A stretch of DNA of 64,000 bases, from NCBI GenBank assembly GCA_034766995.1, contig CM068315.1:21251844-21315843 (forward strand). Reading direction: 5' to 3'. The DNA is from Acanthacorydalis orientalis (Eukaryota; Arthropoda; Insecta; Megaloptera; Corydalidae). The position numbers and the translations under genes are program-made. The notes under the pieces were generated by a model. It did not search any database. It saw only the letters and a program-made list of their open reading frames with translations, and was not told the DNA's origin. Positions 50,378 to 62,130 of this stretch are shown piece by piece; position 1 is the stretch's first letter; each line of letters starts with the position of its first letter.

Positions 50378-50445
50378 TAGTAGAATTCCAATTATTTGGA
50401 ATTCAAATATCTGGAAAACCTATTATCCGGTCAGATCATTAAAAC

Positions 50446-50506
<61 letters not shown>

Positions 50507-51141
50507 ATATTGCTTTACCAGACCAATCATTGACTTTTGTTTTAACACAAAAAAAATCAATCTTAGTATGAGTGAATGTAATTGAGATAACCTAATAAAT
50601 ATTCTTTCGTTGTCTTAATTGATTTCGTTTGTTATTTTTGTTGGTACATTATATCATTTTCTGGCATATTTTTCAGCACATTTTGATTTAGGTCTTACAT
50701 CAATTATCATTTAACCATTGAACTGTTTGCTTCTGGTGCGATTTAAAAATTTGTTTGGTAAAATGGATACAGAAAAATTTAAAGGAAGGAAGCGTGTAAT
50801 GCTCACATTAGATAATAAAAATCGTTGGTGGCGAGAGGGTATGAAAAAAGAGGTTTTGCTGGAATACATCAGAGATATGGCTGCAGCCAAACTACTTGCT
50901 TCTAAAAACCAAAAAAATAACTATTTTTTTGCTAAATATTTTTTTATAAATCCAAAAACTACATACTTATACATATGTACATACTATTTACAATAATTAC
51001 ACTCAATAAATATCCTCATTACATAACACAAATAAGTGTGTGTACACCTTCATCAATTCAAAAACTCGTACAATCTGCTTATCTGAAAATTTCATTATCA
51101 GGCATAGCCGTGACAGAGGTCATGCTGGAATACTTGAGTTC

Positions 51142-51146
<5 letters not shown>
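50378..51146 (+). mobile_element. Tigger/pogo-like short element
   Basis: The left end reads TAGTAGAATTCCAATTATTT then GGAATTCAAATATCTGG and TTATCCGG. The right end, read inward, begins TAGTGGAACTCAAGTATTCC. TATCTG/TATCCGG phrases near the left and TTATCTG/TTATCAGG near the right are the usual subterminal motif of Tigger/pogo elements. Both ends sit in TA-rich flanks. Inside, ATG at 50763 begins MDTEKFKGRKRVMLTLDNKN, like the N-terminus of Tigger/CENP-B type proteins, followed by degenerate text. It holds a (TA)n array at 50447-50501 and adjoins another at its right end. Confidence 0.65.
50447..50501. repeat. (TA)n microsatellite
   Basis: A TA array lying inside the short Tigger-like element. 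Confidence 0.96.

Positions 51147-51209
<63 letters not shown>
51146..51209. repeat. (TA)n microsatellite
   Basis: TA array directly adjoining the right end of the Tigger-like element. Confidence 0.96.
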
Positions 51210-51210
<1 letters not shown>

Positions 51211-51879
51211 AGGTAGATTTCGGTTTATTGGCACACATTGAGATCAGGTAACTTTAGCCTAATTATTTGAAATTTTACGTAGAGCTAGGAAGATACATAA
51301 CAAAAACAAAACTTTTTATTGAAATGATTTATTAAAAACAAAAATGCTGTATTTATATGAATTCTAAAACATGTGTTGCAGATCTGAGAGAAATATTTAA
51401 ATTTAAAACTGTTTTCTTGAGAACCTCAGCCTGTTACTATTTCAGATTAATAACACTGGAGGAGTTTATGGTGTGGAGTCTTGCTGCATTTATTTATTAA
51501 TTGTAAATAAAAAAATCAACTCAAATATGTACTGAATATACAATAAGAACTTTTTGCAAGAACATTATAATCTAAAAATAAGTACCATGGCATTCGCGTT
51601 AACCAACTAGCTCAAGTAGAAATTCTTCCTAAGTATAATTTTCATAAAATACAATTTTTCAAAAATAAAATATTTCAAAAGATACACTTAACTAAATCAG
51701 GAATAACAAGGTCTGACAAGTACTGAGCAAGTCTAACCATAATCGATCAAAATGATTTGGTTATAACAATTTCACATAGCTTTGTTCAAACGTCACCAGT
51801 GAAAATTATGAATCTCAAGAAGTTCAAAATCAAATAGTAGCAAGAAATAGAACATATTTTGCGCCTTTTCCCATAATGA

Positions 51880-52400
51880 AATCCAAAAATGTGCATAGAA
51901 AAACCAAAATTCGTCTGTATAAAATCCTCATCTGTACTCTCATATCTTATGGAGGTGAAACGTGAATCATGTAAGCTAAGACCACAGTAATGTTCGTCAC
52001 TGTCAAAAGAAGAATGTCAAGAAGGATATTTGGGTCAGTAAACGCTAAACGTATATGGAGAATATGCTACAATTTTGAATTATACAAAGTCTATAAGGAA
52101 CCAAAATTATCCGTCTTCATAAAAATGCTCCGCCTGCGATGGGCAGGTCACACTGAGCGGGTGCCAGACTCGACAGTACCACAAAGAGCCTTAGATAGAT
52201 AAATAGGCGGGAGAAGACCTGTGTGCAAACCAAGGATATATAGACAATCTAGAGAAGGATTCAGTGGAACTGTTGGAAGTAAGAAACTGGAGAAGGACCG
52301 CCAGGAAGAAGAATGTCTGGAGGCAGAAAACTGAGGATGCCAAGACTCAATTTGAGCTGTAGCGCCGTCGAAGTCGAAGAATACTGAAAGACAGTTTTGG
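51880..52400 (+). mobile_element. LINE 3'-end relic (RTE-like C-terminus)
   Basis: Plus-strand broken frames read RLYKILICTLISYGGET, then RRMSRRIFGSVNAKRIWRIC, YNFELYKVYKEPKLSVFIKM and LRLRWAGHTERVPDSTVPQR. This is the post-reverse-transcriptase region of RTE-type LINEs (SYGGETW, RRIFG, ELYxLYKEP, LRWAGHxxR are recurrent phrases). It ends with text like GSKKLEKDRQEE and a purine-rich tail. It is a second copy of the family at 6150-6710, in opposite orientation. Confidence 0.75.
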
Positions 52401-52775
52401 TTAGATTAGTTCAAGTCAAAGCTAGTCAGGTATAATTAGAGTAAGACAGGTAATATTAGATCAGTTTCGAATAATTTTCTAGATGTGTACATACAAATAA
52501 TTGAAACTTTCAAAAATCGTATTCAAAAAATGTACTTGCAATCCAAAAAATATAATGAATGGCATTGTATAAAAGAATGTAATTTTCTCTGTATGCATTC
52601 CAAAGACAATTGTACAATTATTCAAATAAACATTAATGTATCAAAAATTATTTATTGAATATTTTAATAAATGACGAAATGTAAGGTTAATCTAGTGATA
52701 ATTTATTTGCGTAAGAGAAATGAACTACAATACCGACTATAAATAATAATTATTCAAAATAAAAAAATAGATGTG

Positions 52776-52822
52776 GGTATGGTATAGGTGTATGGTATGT
52801 ATGGTAGTAGGTGTGGTATTGA
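52776..52822. repeat. GGTATG-type cryptic microsatellite
   Basis: Short imperfect units of the GGTATG/GGTGTG kind. Nothing else in the window resembles it. Confidence 0.6.
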
Positions 52823-53033
52823 AAATATCTAGGTAATTTAAGGAAAAGGGGACTATAAGATTGTTACAATTGAGAAGAACCTGAAAGATAATTTTATATA
52901 GGAGTGGAATGTAAACGATTAGTCAGTATGTGATACACAAAATTGAAGTTATAAATTTTAATATTATGCATTTTTTTGGTCAAATATAGTGTTGTTTACT
53001 ATTTTTTCATGATTTTTTTTTTTTTTTAAATAT

Positions 53034-53034
53034 G

Positions 53035-53066
<32 letters not shown>
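53034..53066. repeat. (TA)n array at the LINE 5' break
   Basis: TA array that runs into the first base of the truncated RTE LINE. Confidence 0.95.
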
Positions 53067-53067
<1 letters not shown>

Positions 53068-54665
53068 AAAAGGAAATCATTAAAAGAGTAGAAGAATTCT
53101 ACACAGACCTATACAAAAATACATGTAACAAAGAAAACGAGAATAGAAAACATACAAACCAAGGTGTCCCACCCGTGCTACCGGAAGAGGTTACATATGC
53201 AATAAAGAATATGAAAAATGGAAGAGCAGCCGGAAATGATGGGTTAATAGCAGAAATTTTCAAGTTAGTTGGAGAAAAAACAGAAAAAGTTCTCGCTGAT
53301 ATATTCACTGCTTGTATACAAAAAAGAACTATCCCAGATAAATGGAATGAAGCCAACGTAATTCTTCTACACAAGAAAGGAGATAAAGAAGATTTGAAGA
53401 ATTATCGGCCGATTAGTTTACTACCTACGATATATAAGATCTTTACTAAAATAATTTCGAAACGTCTACAAGTGCAACTAGATTTCGCCCAACCAAGGGA
53501 ACAAGCAGGATTTAGAACCGGATTTAGTACAATGGATCATATTCAAGTAGTGAGAGAAGTAATAAGCCGGTCAAATGAATACCAAATACCAGTGTGTCTT
53601 GGATTTATAGACTACGAGAAGGCTTTTGACTCCATCACCACCTTGTCGGTAATATCTGCACTGGAGAACCAGGGCATAGAGGGCACATATATCGAGCTGC
53701 TAGATAACATCTATAAAAAAGCAACGATGTCAGTGAAGCTGCATGAAGAAACAAGAAAGATAAAAATCGAGAAAGGTGTAAGACAGGGAGATGCAATTTC
53801 TCCGAAATTGTTTACTGCGGCCTTAGAAGAAGTATTCAAATCGCTCGACTGGGAGGACAAAGGAATCGAGATAAAGGGCGAAAGATTAAGCCATCTCCGG
53901 TTTGCCGATGATATAGTTATTTTCGCAAATACTCCGGAAGAGTTGCAAAAGAGAATAGAAGAACTAAACGATGCCAGTCAAAAAATCGGCCTCAACATGA
54001 ATCATACAAAGACAAAAGTACTGTTCAATGCGTTGGTATGTCCGAAGAAAATTGAAATAAAAGGAACGGAAATAGAAGAAGTCACGAAATATGTTTATCT
54101 AGGCCAGCTTATCAACAGAGATGGATCATTCACGGAAGAAGTAAATAGGAGAATAAAAATGGGATGGAGCTCTTTCGGACGAAACGCCTCAATATTTAAA
54201 TCAACAATCCCACTCTGTTTAAAGAAAAAAGTATTCGATCAGTGTATACTACCGGTCCTTACCTACGGCAGCGAAACATGGGTGCTTAACGCCAAAATAG
54301 TTCAAAGACTCCAAACAACACAACGAAGTATGGAAAGATGCATGTTGGGAATAACAAGAAGAGATAGAAAGAGAATAGAATGGATACGAAAACAAACAGG
54401 AGTCACAGATATAATAAGAAGAGTAAAGAGTCTGAAATGGAAATGGGCGGGACATGTCGCAAGAAGAGAAGACAACCGATGGACAAGAGAAATTATTGAC
54501 TGGGAACCAAGGAATATGAAAAGACCGAGAAAGAGACCAATGAACAGATGGGATAAGGATATTAAAAACTTTATTGGAAAACTGTGGAAAAGAGAGGCAT
54601 TGAATCGAACAAAATGGAAAGTCATGGAAGAGGCCTTTATCCAGCAGTGGATTGACAGGGGCTGA
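53067..54665 (+). CDS. reverse transcriptase (RTE-type LINE), partial at N-terminus
   Basis: The protein copies LINE RNA into DNA at the insertion site. The frame starts KKEIIKRVEEFYTDLYKN; the first Met is at 53175, but that is probably not the true start. From that Met: GRAAGNDGLIAEIFK and LLHKKGDKEDLKNYRPISLL near residues 15-80; GFIDYEKAFDS with a catalytic Asp at about 146; GVRQGDAISPKLFTA near 200; and FADD, the catalytic pair, at 243-246. The C-terminal region has YGSETWVLN, CMLGITRRDR and LKWKWAGHVARRED. It ends with WKVMEEAFIQQWIDRG. The endonuclease domain is absent because of 5' truncation. All visible RT motifs are intact. Confidence 0.94.
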
Positions 54666-54690
54666 AGATGATGATGATGATGATGATGAT
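53067..54690 (+). mobile_element. RTE-type LINE, 5'-truncated, recent
   Basis: The copy begins abruptly at a (TA)n array in the middle of the protein and has a continuous frame to its natural stop at 54663-54665. It then ends in a (GAT)n run, the simple-repeat tail typical of RTE elements, which passes into another (TA)n. The endonuclease and the N-terminal part are missing. Absence of any stop or frameshift over 1.6 kb suggests recent insertion. I see no clear target duplication because both flanks are TA repeats. Confidence 0.88.
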
Positions 54691-54693
54691 ATA

Positions 54694-54742
<49 letters not shown>
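54664..54742. repeat. (GAT)n tail and (TA)n array
   Basis: About eight GAT units form the LINE tail and then give way to TA repeats. Confidence 0.93.
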
Positions 54743-54744
<2 letters not shown>

Positions 54745-55061
54745 GTATAGAGTAATATAGAGATTCGTGCAAATATTTATTTTATTTTTAAATTTAGATT
54801 TATGATAAGTGCAAGGACCTAGAATGTACATGAACATAATCTAGTGCCAAATGCCGAACAAGAATTTCAAACTGCAATGACAGAATTTTTAATCGACTTG
54901 AATGATTTATAGATTATATTCGTGATTTAAAATAATGTTACAGATTCAGTCAAGCATGTCTGTTTAAATGAGTTTTAATAGCAGTTTTTTTTTAATTACT
55001 TCGACTAATTAATAATAAATTATAGATACAAAGGAAAAAAGACATAGAAAGTGAAGAATGC

Positions 55062-55132
<71 letters not shown>

Positions 55133-55137
55133 TATGT
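55062..55137. repeat. (TA)n microsatellite
   Basis: A TA array with two TACATA interruptions. Confidence 0.95.
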
Positions 55138-55701
55138 AGTAACTATTAAAAATGAATATTTTAGCTATGAGATAAATTCAATATTAAGAAAATTGAAAAT
55201 TTGAAAATAAACTAGTATTAAAAATCAATCATTAGTTCCGCCGATATATTCTTTAATATGCATATGTTAAATGTCAGTTTTATGAAGCTATTTATAAAAT
55301 ACCTTCAGTTGAATTAAATAACTATCGCAAAAATACAAAATGTTCAATAAATGTTAAAGATCCCTGTAACGTAAGCAGAAAAGTTTATTTCATTACAGAC
55401 GTACCACATTTGTTAACAAAACATAAGATTGTTATTTATTAACGATAAGATAATTACATTTTCTGAAGATATTTAAAAATATAATTTGCCAACCTATCAT
55501 GTTAATATAATATAGTTTTTTTGTGGAGTGAAAAAAGAATTAATTTGTGAAAGTGAATGTAGTTGCAGTGTCGGAACGTTTTTTTAAAAAAAGTAATTTT
55601 AAACAAATGAGTCCCTATATTCTATTATTTTTTATATCTAGGTATTTTCCTCTAATTTACTTCCAGTAGCTCACTTTGTACTATTTGTTACTTTTCCTTA
55701 C

Positions 55702-55703
<2 letters not shown>

Positions 55704-55789
<86 letters not shown>

Positions 55790-55829
55790 TTATATATATA
55801 TATATATAAATATACATATATATATATAC

Positions 55830-55866
<37 letters not shown>
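55704..55866. repeat. long (TA)n array with TTATAT and TACATA variants
   Basis: About 160 bp, the longest microsatellite tract here, with several interspersed variant units. Confidence 0.96.
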
Positions 55867-55989
55867 ATGTACTAATTTATTGTTTAGAAAAAGTGATATT
55901 GTTATGCTCTTGTTGAATAACATGAAGTGTATTGAATTTATGTACGTTTGTGACGCTTGTTTATTTTCACATGTGCTAAAAATATTATA

Positions 55990-56490
55990 TTAACTATAAA
56001 AATTAATTTGGTACCTTTAAATTGAATCAGTCATAACTCTGTTTGAAATTAAAATATTTTCTCCTCATTTAAGGATTTTCAAATGCCAATCTTAACATTT
56101 AAAAACACTATATATTGTCCAAGTGGTTGGCATATCTCACAGAACAATAGTGAACACGATGGAGTCCGAAAATCATTTTATTAAGCATTGTATACTTTTT
56201 CATTCTAGTTGGGAAAAAAATGCTATCAAAACCGCGGGAGTAATTTTATGTTTTGGATGAAGGTGATGTGATGCACAAAACATGTAAAAAATACTACAAA
56301 AGAAGAAGAGATCCGAAAATTCATTGACTCGAGCTGCCATATTTTTTTCAATAAGTGATTTGTCAGTCATGTAATAGATGGAGTAAAATTATATTAAATA
56401 GTGAGAGATATTTTGAAAATTTAAATGTTTTCCATTTTTTCGTCGATTCACTTTTTATGAAAACGGTACCAAATTAATTTGTGCACCTAA
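55990..56490 (+). mobile_element. mariner family II, short derivative
   Basis: The left end reads TTAACTATAAAAATTAATTT then GGTACC. The right end, inward, reads TTAGGTGCACAAATTAATTT then GGTACC, so the inner parts of the repeats match closely. TA lies before the left end. ATG at 56159 begins MESENHFIKHCILFHSSWEK, like a mariner N-terminus, and is followed by NAIKTAGVILCFG. The text then changes to the 3' region shared with the other two copies. Stops are present. Confidence 0.82.
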
Positions 56491-56708
56491 TTTACGCCAT
56501 TTTAAAAAAATATTTTGACTTTGAAACATTTATAAAAGATTGAAACACTTTTAATAATAACTTTGAGGACAATTGTAGATGTATTATAGACTGATAGTTT
56601 GTTTTAATTTGACTACTAGTTTAGATCTGTAGTACATGCATTATCTATGAACAATTGTACAATTAATATGTGCATGTATACCGACTTTTACATACTATAT
56701 ACATGCAC

Positions 56709-56727
56709 ATACACAGATATACATACA

Positions 56728-56777
<50 letters not shown>
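56709..56777. repeat. (TACA)n and (TA)n microsatellite
   Basis: TACATACA-type units pass into TA repeats with one TACATA interruption. Confidence 0.94.
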
Positions 56778-56784
<7 letters not shown>

Positions 56785-57518
56785 ATGCCAAAAGTACATG
56801 TGTTAATTTAGCGAATTTTAGTTATGTAGATCATCAATTGAGGTAAGGGGTCTTTCTTCATAGATAATTTCAAAAGGATTTTCCAATTAACAATTTAGAG
56901 CGTAAATTTTAATGTTCAGGTAACCAAAAAGAATTAAGTGGTTTTACATCTTTTAAGTTGACTAACATTTATACAGATAATACAGTTAGATTAAAATTCA
57001 TATAAGTAAATAAGCAAATAATTTTCAAATGGTAACTTTACTGATGTCATAAACAGTGAGAGTATGGTTTCTAGCGAAGAGTTAAAAAAATATAGCAGTT
57101 AATGTTACTTTAAATTATGAGAATCCTGTGTTGATGTATTAATATTTACAATTGGAATGATTTCGAATATTGAATTGGTACCAATAAAAAAAAGAACTCT
57201 CCTGATAAATTACAATCAGATGGTTACTATAATTATTTTAGCAATAGTAAAATAAAAATATGAGAGCATCACTTTATATAAAAATCAAATATTACATAAA
57301 AGTTTACTTAATAATATTTAAAATGATTAAAGAAAAAGACACAATTCGAATAATTTCAGAAAATGTAAAAAAATATGATCAAGTACATTAAATTATTATT
57401 TCCAGTTTCTATCTATTATTATCATAATAATACTAGCAAAAAGTACTTATAAGTGTTTATTAAAAACTTAATTATATTGTAAGCATTATGCGGTCTGTTG
57501 CAAACAAAACAGCTTTAA

Positions 57519-58271
57519 GGGCTCCATACACTTTCAGTTTGTCCGTGAGTTTTGATTGTTAGTTAAATCTAAAGAGTTTTAACTGATCAGACTGTGCATA
57601 CACACATCATATCTAATTGATACATCGTATTTACTAAACAAACTTTTATCTGCTCGTTTCCAATGCGGGCGTCATAATATTCATATAAATACTTCTGTAT
57701 AGTTATTTTTCTATTAAAAAGGATGTTGCAAAAAGTATCGAATTACTAAAATTAATTTACCATTATTTTGAATTGTGCCATTTATTACAAAATAATAATT
57801 TTTATAAATGTGTGTCCCCTTAGTTAAAATACTCTTGCCGCGCTACTGAAAACATATATTTTTCTTTTAATTATACACTAGTAAGAATTTTATTTAATAA
57901 AAAATGATTATTTTTAACCGAAGTTTTAAAATCAATTTGCACATTAAATGGTTAAAGTTAAATTTAATTTTTAATTTAAGTTTAATTTAAATTTTAACTA
58001 ACTAAAGAAATAGGTAACTAAAAATAACGTAAAAACTAAGCTTATTACAAAGAGAGACAAACAAAAACTGACCGAATTAATTGAAATTGCAACACATTCA
58101 AATTTTACTTCCGTTCAATTAGTCGGATAGATAAATCGATAGAATTGTTTCAGTTTTTCAGTCAGATAGATCAGTTCAAAACGAAACGATGCACATACCA
58201 TACACCCTCAGTTTGTCGTACCGATTACAACTCATCAGAACTGATCGCCAAACTAATAGTGTATGGGATCA
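57519..58271. mobile_element. short DNA transposon, possibly Harbinger-like
   Basis: The left end reads GGGCTCCATACACTTTCAGT. The right end, inward, reads TGATCCCATACACTATTAGT. CCATACACT and AGTTTG align without gaps. TTTAA lies immediately outside both ends (57514-57518 and 58272-58276) and could be the target duplication. The last 75 bp form their own hairpin, because CCATACACCCTCAGTTTGTC at 58197 pairs with the end itself. There is no coding sequence. GGG-type ends and a T/A target suit PIF/Harbinger, but this is not proven. Confidence 0.6.
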
Positions 58272-59160
58272 TTTAATCTTCGTTTTCACTTGACAAAAAC
58301 GATAATGTAATATTTTCCATTATAAACAATATTTTTATACCTTTACATAAATAATATAACAATGATTTGGAATACATAAAAATGATCGGAGAATTATTCC
58401 GAAGAATATACTCTTCTAAGCTATTGAATTGGGTCATAGTAACTTTCGAGACTAGAAAACAGTGTAAACGCAGTTATTTCTAAACCGTAAAATGCAAGCA
58501 GCTAAAAATACTAATTTTATAATGAGTAACATGAGATATTTTCCATTTTTAGAAGAAATTTATAAACTGAAATTAAGTTGTTCATTGACTAACTTGTCTT
58601 CGAAGATAATTTATATTTAGATAAAAGGAATTCTAGATATGAACTGATATTACTTACTATTCTTTTATAGCCTTCGCTCATCAATTTTTAATAAAAAAAA
58701 TCAATCTTTACGAATTTATATAAAAAAACGTTATAATTAAGATGTTCATATTACAATGATTACTCTACTAAAACTACTATGATGAATAGCTTATCAAAAA
58801 TAGTTAAAAAATACCAATTGACACATGAGGAGACTATTTCAAATTTCATTTACAATTAAATACTGAAAGCATAAAAAAAATGATATCAACTTTTTCAGAT
58901 TATTGATAAAATCTTACTAGGTTAAACAAAGGATCTTCACATAAGAGGACTACAAATGACGATCTTCTCTTACCTGAGAATCCGACATTTATGATTTCAA
59001 AATTATTTGATTGTAGATTATATCAACACCAATAAAAATGATACAAAAGTTTAAGTGTAAGTAATAATTTACGATAAAAAACGAATTTAGGTTTTAAAAA
59101 CAGAATTTGTTTCTTTTTTCGTTCAGAGGATGTGTTGTCTATCATTTTTACAATGCTGTA
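58272..59160. other. no gene recognised
   Basis: AT-rich non-coding DNA between the Harbinger-like element and a TA array. Confidence 0.55.
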
Positions 59161-59162
59161 TG

Positions 59163-59222
<60 letters not shown>
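59163..59222. repeat. (TA)n microsatellite
   Basis: An uninterrupted TA array. Confidence 0.97.
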
Positions 59223-59224
<2 letters not shown>

Positions 59225-60095
59225 AATAATAAAGTTTGAAATGTAAACTAAAACCAAGGAAATTCTTTGAAATAATACTGAAAGATATATAACACATGTC
59301 ACGGAAATAAATTCGTGTAAATGGTGTACAAAAATATATTTAGATCGCTTTATTCTAAATATTTAAATTAAGAATGACTCGATTGAAAAACGCGAGTGTA
59401 TTTCTAAGTTAAATATTTATATAGCATCAATAAATTTAAGTTGTTTTCATATAAATGATGTTGAAGAATAAATATTACTGCACATCTCTCAAGAGACATG
59501 AAAAATAAGAAACTTATAATTTAACTTTAAAGCTAGTTTTATTTTCATTCCTTAGTATTATATCAATATATTTATTGTTACAGACTTGAATACAAACTGA
59601 AGTACATTTCAATTCTCATTGGCTGCTTGATTCGAAAATTAAATAAATCGTTAACATATAAGGTAAATGTACTAATAACTGGTCGTTTAAGAATATAATG
59701 CAGAATTTATTTGAAATATTTTGATCAAAATTAATTTCAAACACACTTTTTTTATTTAGCAAGGTAACCATACTTTTTACTAGAAAAGTATAAAAAAGTT
59801 AATCTTTTACGATATTAAATGTAGAATAAATACAAATATCGATATTAGTGAATGTACCAATACATGGACATCCAAACAAGGCTGACAGTGTCAACTTTGA
59901 ACGTCCCGATACCTAGACATATTTTTTTTATACTTATAGATGTTTATTAGATGATAAAAAAAACTTTTTATGCACCAAAAGTTACAAAAATATTAACTAA
60001 AAACATTAAAAATTAAAAAAAAATACATTTATATTGAAAAATAAAATTCCATAAAGGTTAAAAAACAGCAAAGACAGTTTAAATAATCAACTTAA

Positions 60096-60737
60096 CCACT
60101 AGGTCTGGAAAGACGTGCCAGGTACATCGATGTTTTTGTTCTGAAATCACCAATGACGTGGTATACACGTCGATAGTCAGTTATCCCGGGAATAAAAGTA
60201 ACGTGCCACGTACTTTCTTTTATTTTGCCATAGTTTTTTTCTTGCGAAAAAAAGTATATACTAAAGGGTAAAAGATATTCGTTTTCAAAATTTCGGCTAG
60301 ATGTGCCAGAAGTAATTTTACAAACTGTTCGTATTCCTGATTATCAAATCTGTAAAAGGATATCTGTTGGTAACACGTTGCTTCGTTTACAACCAAAGCA
60401 ATGAGGACATTTTTCCAAGAACATTCCACCCACAACGGCCAAAAAATCCTCAAAGGAGATGTAAAGTATGTGCAAAAAACAATAAACACTGAAACTATCT
60501 GAGAGTGCAAGCAATGTCTTCTTGCATACCGTATTTCAGATTGTTTTGAAATGTATCACTCTGTACAAAATTATTAATAAACGCAATTACTGTACATATA
60601 ATATCTGTGTAAAATAGGTAGACAAAATTCTTCTCGTGAGACTCTGACGAGTTTTCTCATTTCAAGTTGCGGTTCACGTCGAATTACAATGGAGCGTATG
60701 GGCACGCGAATCTGTGAACGGTTGCCAACGCAAGTGG
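60096..60737 (+). mobile_element. piggyBac-type derivative inserted at TTAA
   Basis: The element is flanked by TTAA on both sides (60092-60095 and 60738-60741). The ends read CCACTAGGTCTGG and, inward from the right, CCACTTGCGTTGG. It retains only the 3' part of a piggyBac transposase, the C-terminal cysteine-rich domain, and is otherwise too short to be autonomous. It sits inside the left arm of inverted repeat I, and the right arm shows the empty site (TTAATAAC with no insert). Confidence 0.9.
60390..60577 (+). pseudogene. piggyBac transposase C-terminal Cys-rich domain, broken
   Basis: One frame reads KNPQRRCKVCAKNNKH and stops. The next frame continues ECKQCLLAYRISDCFEMYHS. Together these follow the piggyBac Cys-rich domain order (CxxC, CxxC, then C and H in CFxxYH). 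A frameshift and stops separate the parts. The ORF on the opposite strand at 60510-60220 is a shadow. Confidence 0.85.
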
Positions 60738-61162
60738 TTAATAACTTTATTTCTTAATTATTTATATATAATATTTCTTTCTTTTAAGTTAACTTATAGT
60801 TACAATTAAATTATTTTGAAATTTTCAGACATTCAGAACACATAAAGAACTTTTTTCGGAGTATATTAGGAACAATACGTCGTCTCACGAATGAGACGCT
60901 TAGAGAGTAATTTCTTTCCGTTCCTTCCATTAATCTTTTTATCTACCATTAATATTTTTCTACTTTTTTTCCTGCGATGAATATTTTTTATTTATTATAA
61001 AAAAAAACTGGTAAGAAAAAATAATTTGCATTTTTTCCTTTTTCGTTCGTTTCACGTTAAAGATACTTATTAACATAGTTATAGAGCATAAAAAAATCTG
61101 TAACTTTCATGCCAAACTTTTTTTTGTGTGATAAATATTTATTGTTTTACACTATTGCAAAA

Positions 61163-61253
61163 GGCCGCGTGTATCATAGCGTAGAACTATAATATCGCTT
61201 CCCATGGTGTTGCGTTGACTTGTATACGCTACTATACTCGTACACGCGGCCTT
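61163..61253. repeat. central hairpin of inverted repeat I
   Basis: GGCCGCGTGTATCATAGCGT on the left pairs with TACGCTACTATACTCGTACACGCGGCC-type text on the right (G/C-rich CACGCGGCC end). The loop is about 30-40 bp. This is the most GC-rich part of the whole palindrome and marks its axis. Confidence 0.85.
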
Positions 61254-62130
61254 GTGAAGCAGTCTAAAACAATAAATATTTATCGCATAAAAAAAAGTTT
61301 AATACAAAAATTGTAGATTTTTTCATCATCTACAACTTTGTTAATGGGTGTATTTAACATCAAACAAACAAAAAGGGAGAAAAATATAAAAAACCTTTAT
61401 ACCAGTTTTTTTGTAATAAATAATATTGACCGCAAGGAAAAAAAGTAAAAAAAGATTAATGATAGATAAAAAGATAAATGTCAGAAAAGAAAAAAATTAC
61501 AAAAAAATTAAATCTTATTTTTGTTATCGTGTCTCGCGCGAGAAAAGACGTATTGTTCCTTATGTATTCTTATAAAAGTTCTTAATCTATTCTGAGTCGG
61601 AAAATTTCAAAATAATTTAAATATTACTATAAATTAACTTAAAATAAAAAAAATATTATAAACAAAAAATTAAGGAATAAAGTTATTAATTTGATAATAT
61701 AAAACTGTCTTTTCTGTTTTCTAACCTTTATGTATTTTTATTTTTTAACGTAAATGTATTTTTTTAATTTCTAATGTTTTTAATTAACATTTTCATAACT
61801 TTTGGTGTTTAAAAAATTTTTGTATCATTTAACAAACATCTATGAGTATAAAAAAAATATATCCAGGTATTGGGACGTCCAAAGCTGGACATTCGGTCAG
61901 TCGTGTTTGGCTGTCCATATTTTGATAAATTCACGACTATCGATATTTCTATTTATACTACATTTGATATTGCAAAAGATTATTTTTTTATACTATTCTA
62001 GTAAAAAATACGGGTACCTTATTAAATAAAAAAAATGTGTTTAATATTAATTTTATTCGAATATTTCAAATATATCTGCCTTATATTCTTAAATGTTCAG
62101 TTCTTGGTACGTTTACCTTATGTACTGAAA
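61240..62130. repeat. large inverted repeat I, right arm, uninterrupted
   Basis: The mirror of 59655-61170. It contains no piggyBac insertion and keeps CTTTGG ACGTCC-type text, AAATTTCAAAATAATTTAAA and AAGGTAAACG-type text matching the left arm. By eye the match in the better stretches is well above 80 percent. Confidence 0.88.

Larger units (their letters stand above)
59655..61170. repeat. large inverted repeat I, left arm, split by piggyBac
   Basis: This segment is matched in reverse complement by about 61240-62130. One example is GAACGTCCCGATACCTAGAC near 59899, matched as the reverse complement of CCAGGTATTGGGACGTCCAA near 61863. Another is TTAATAACTTTATTTCTTAA at 60738, matched from TTAAGGAATAAAGTTATTAA. 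The arm is broken only by a TTAA-flanked element (60096-60737). Allowing for that insertion, paired positions keep a constant midpoint near 61213. Confidence 0.9.

Noticed and set aside
60220..60510. 96-codon minus-strand frame
   Set aside because: It overlaps the plus-strand piggyBac Cys-rich domain remnant and has no recognised motif.
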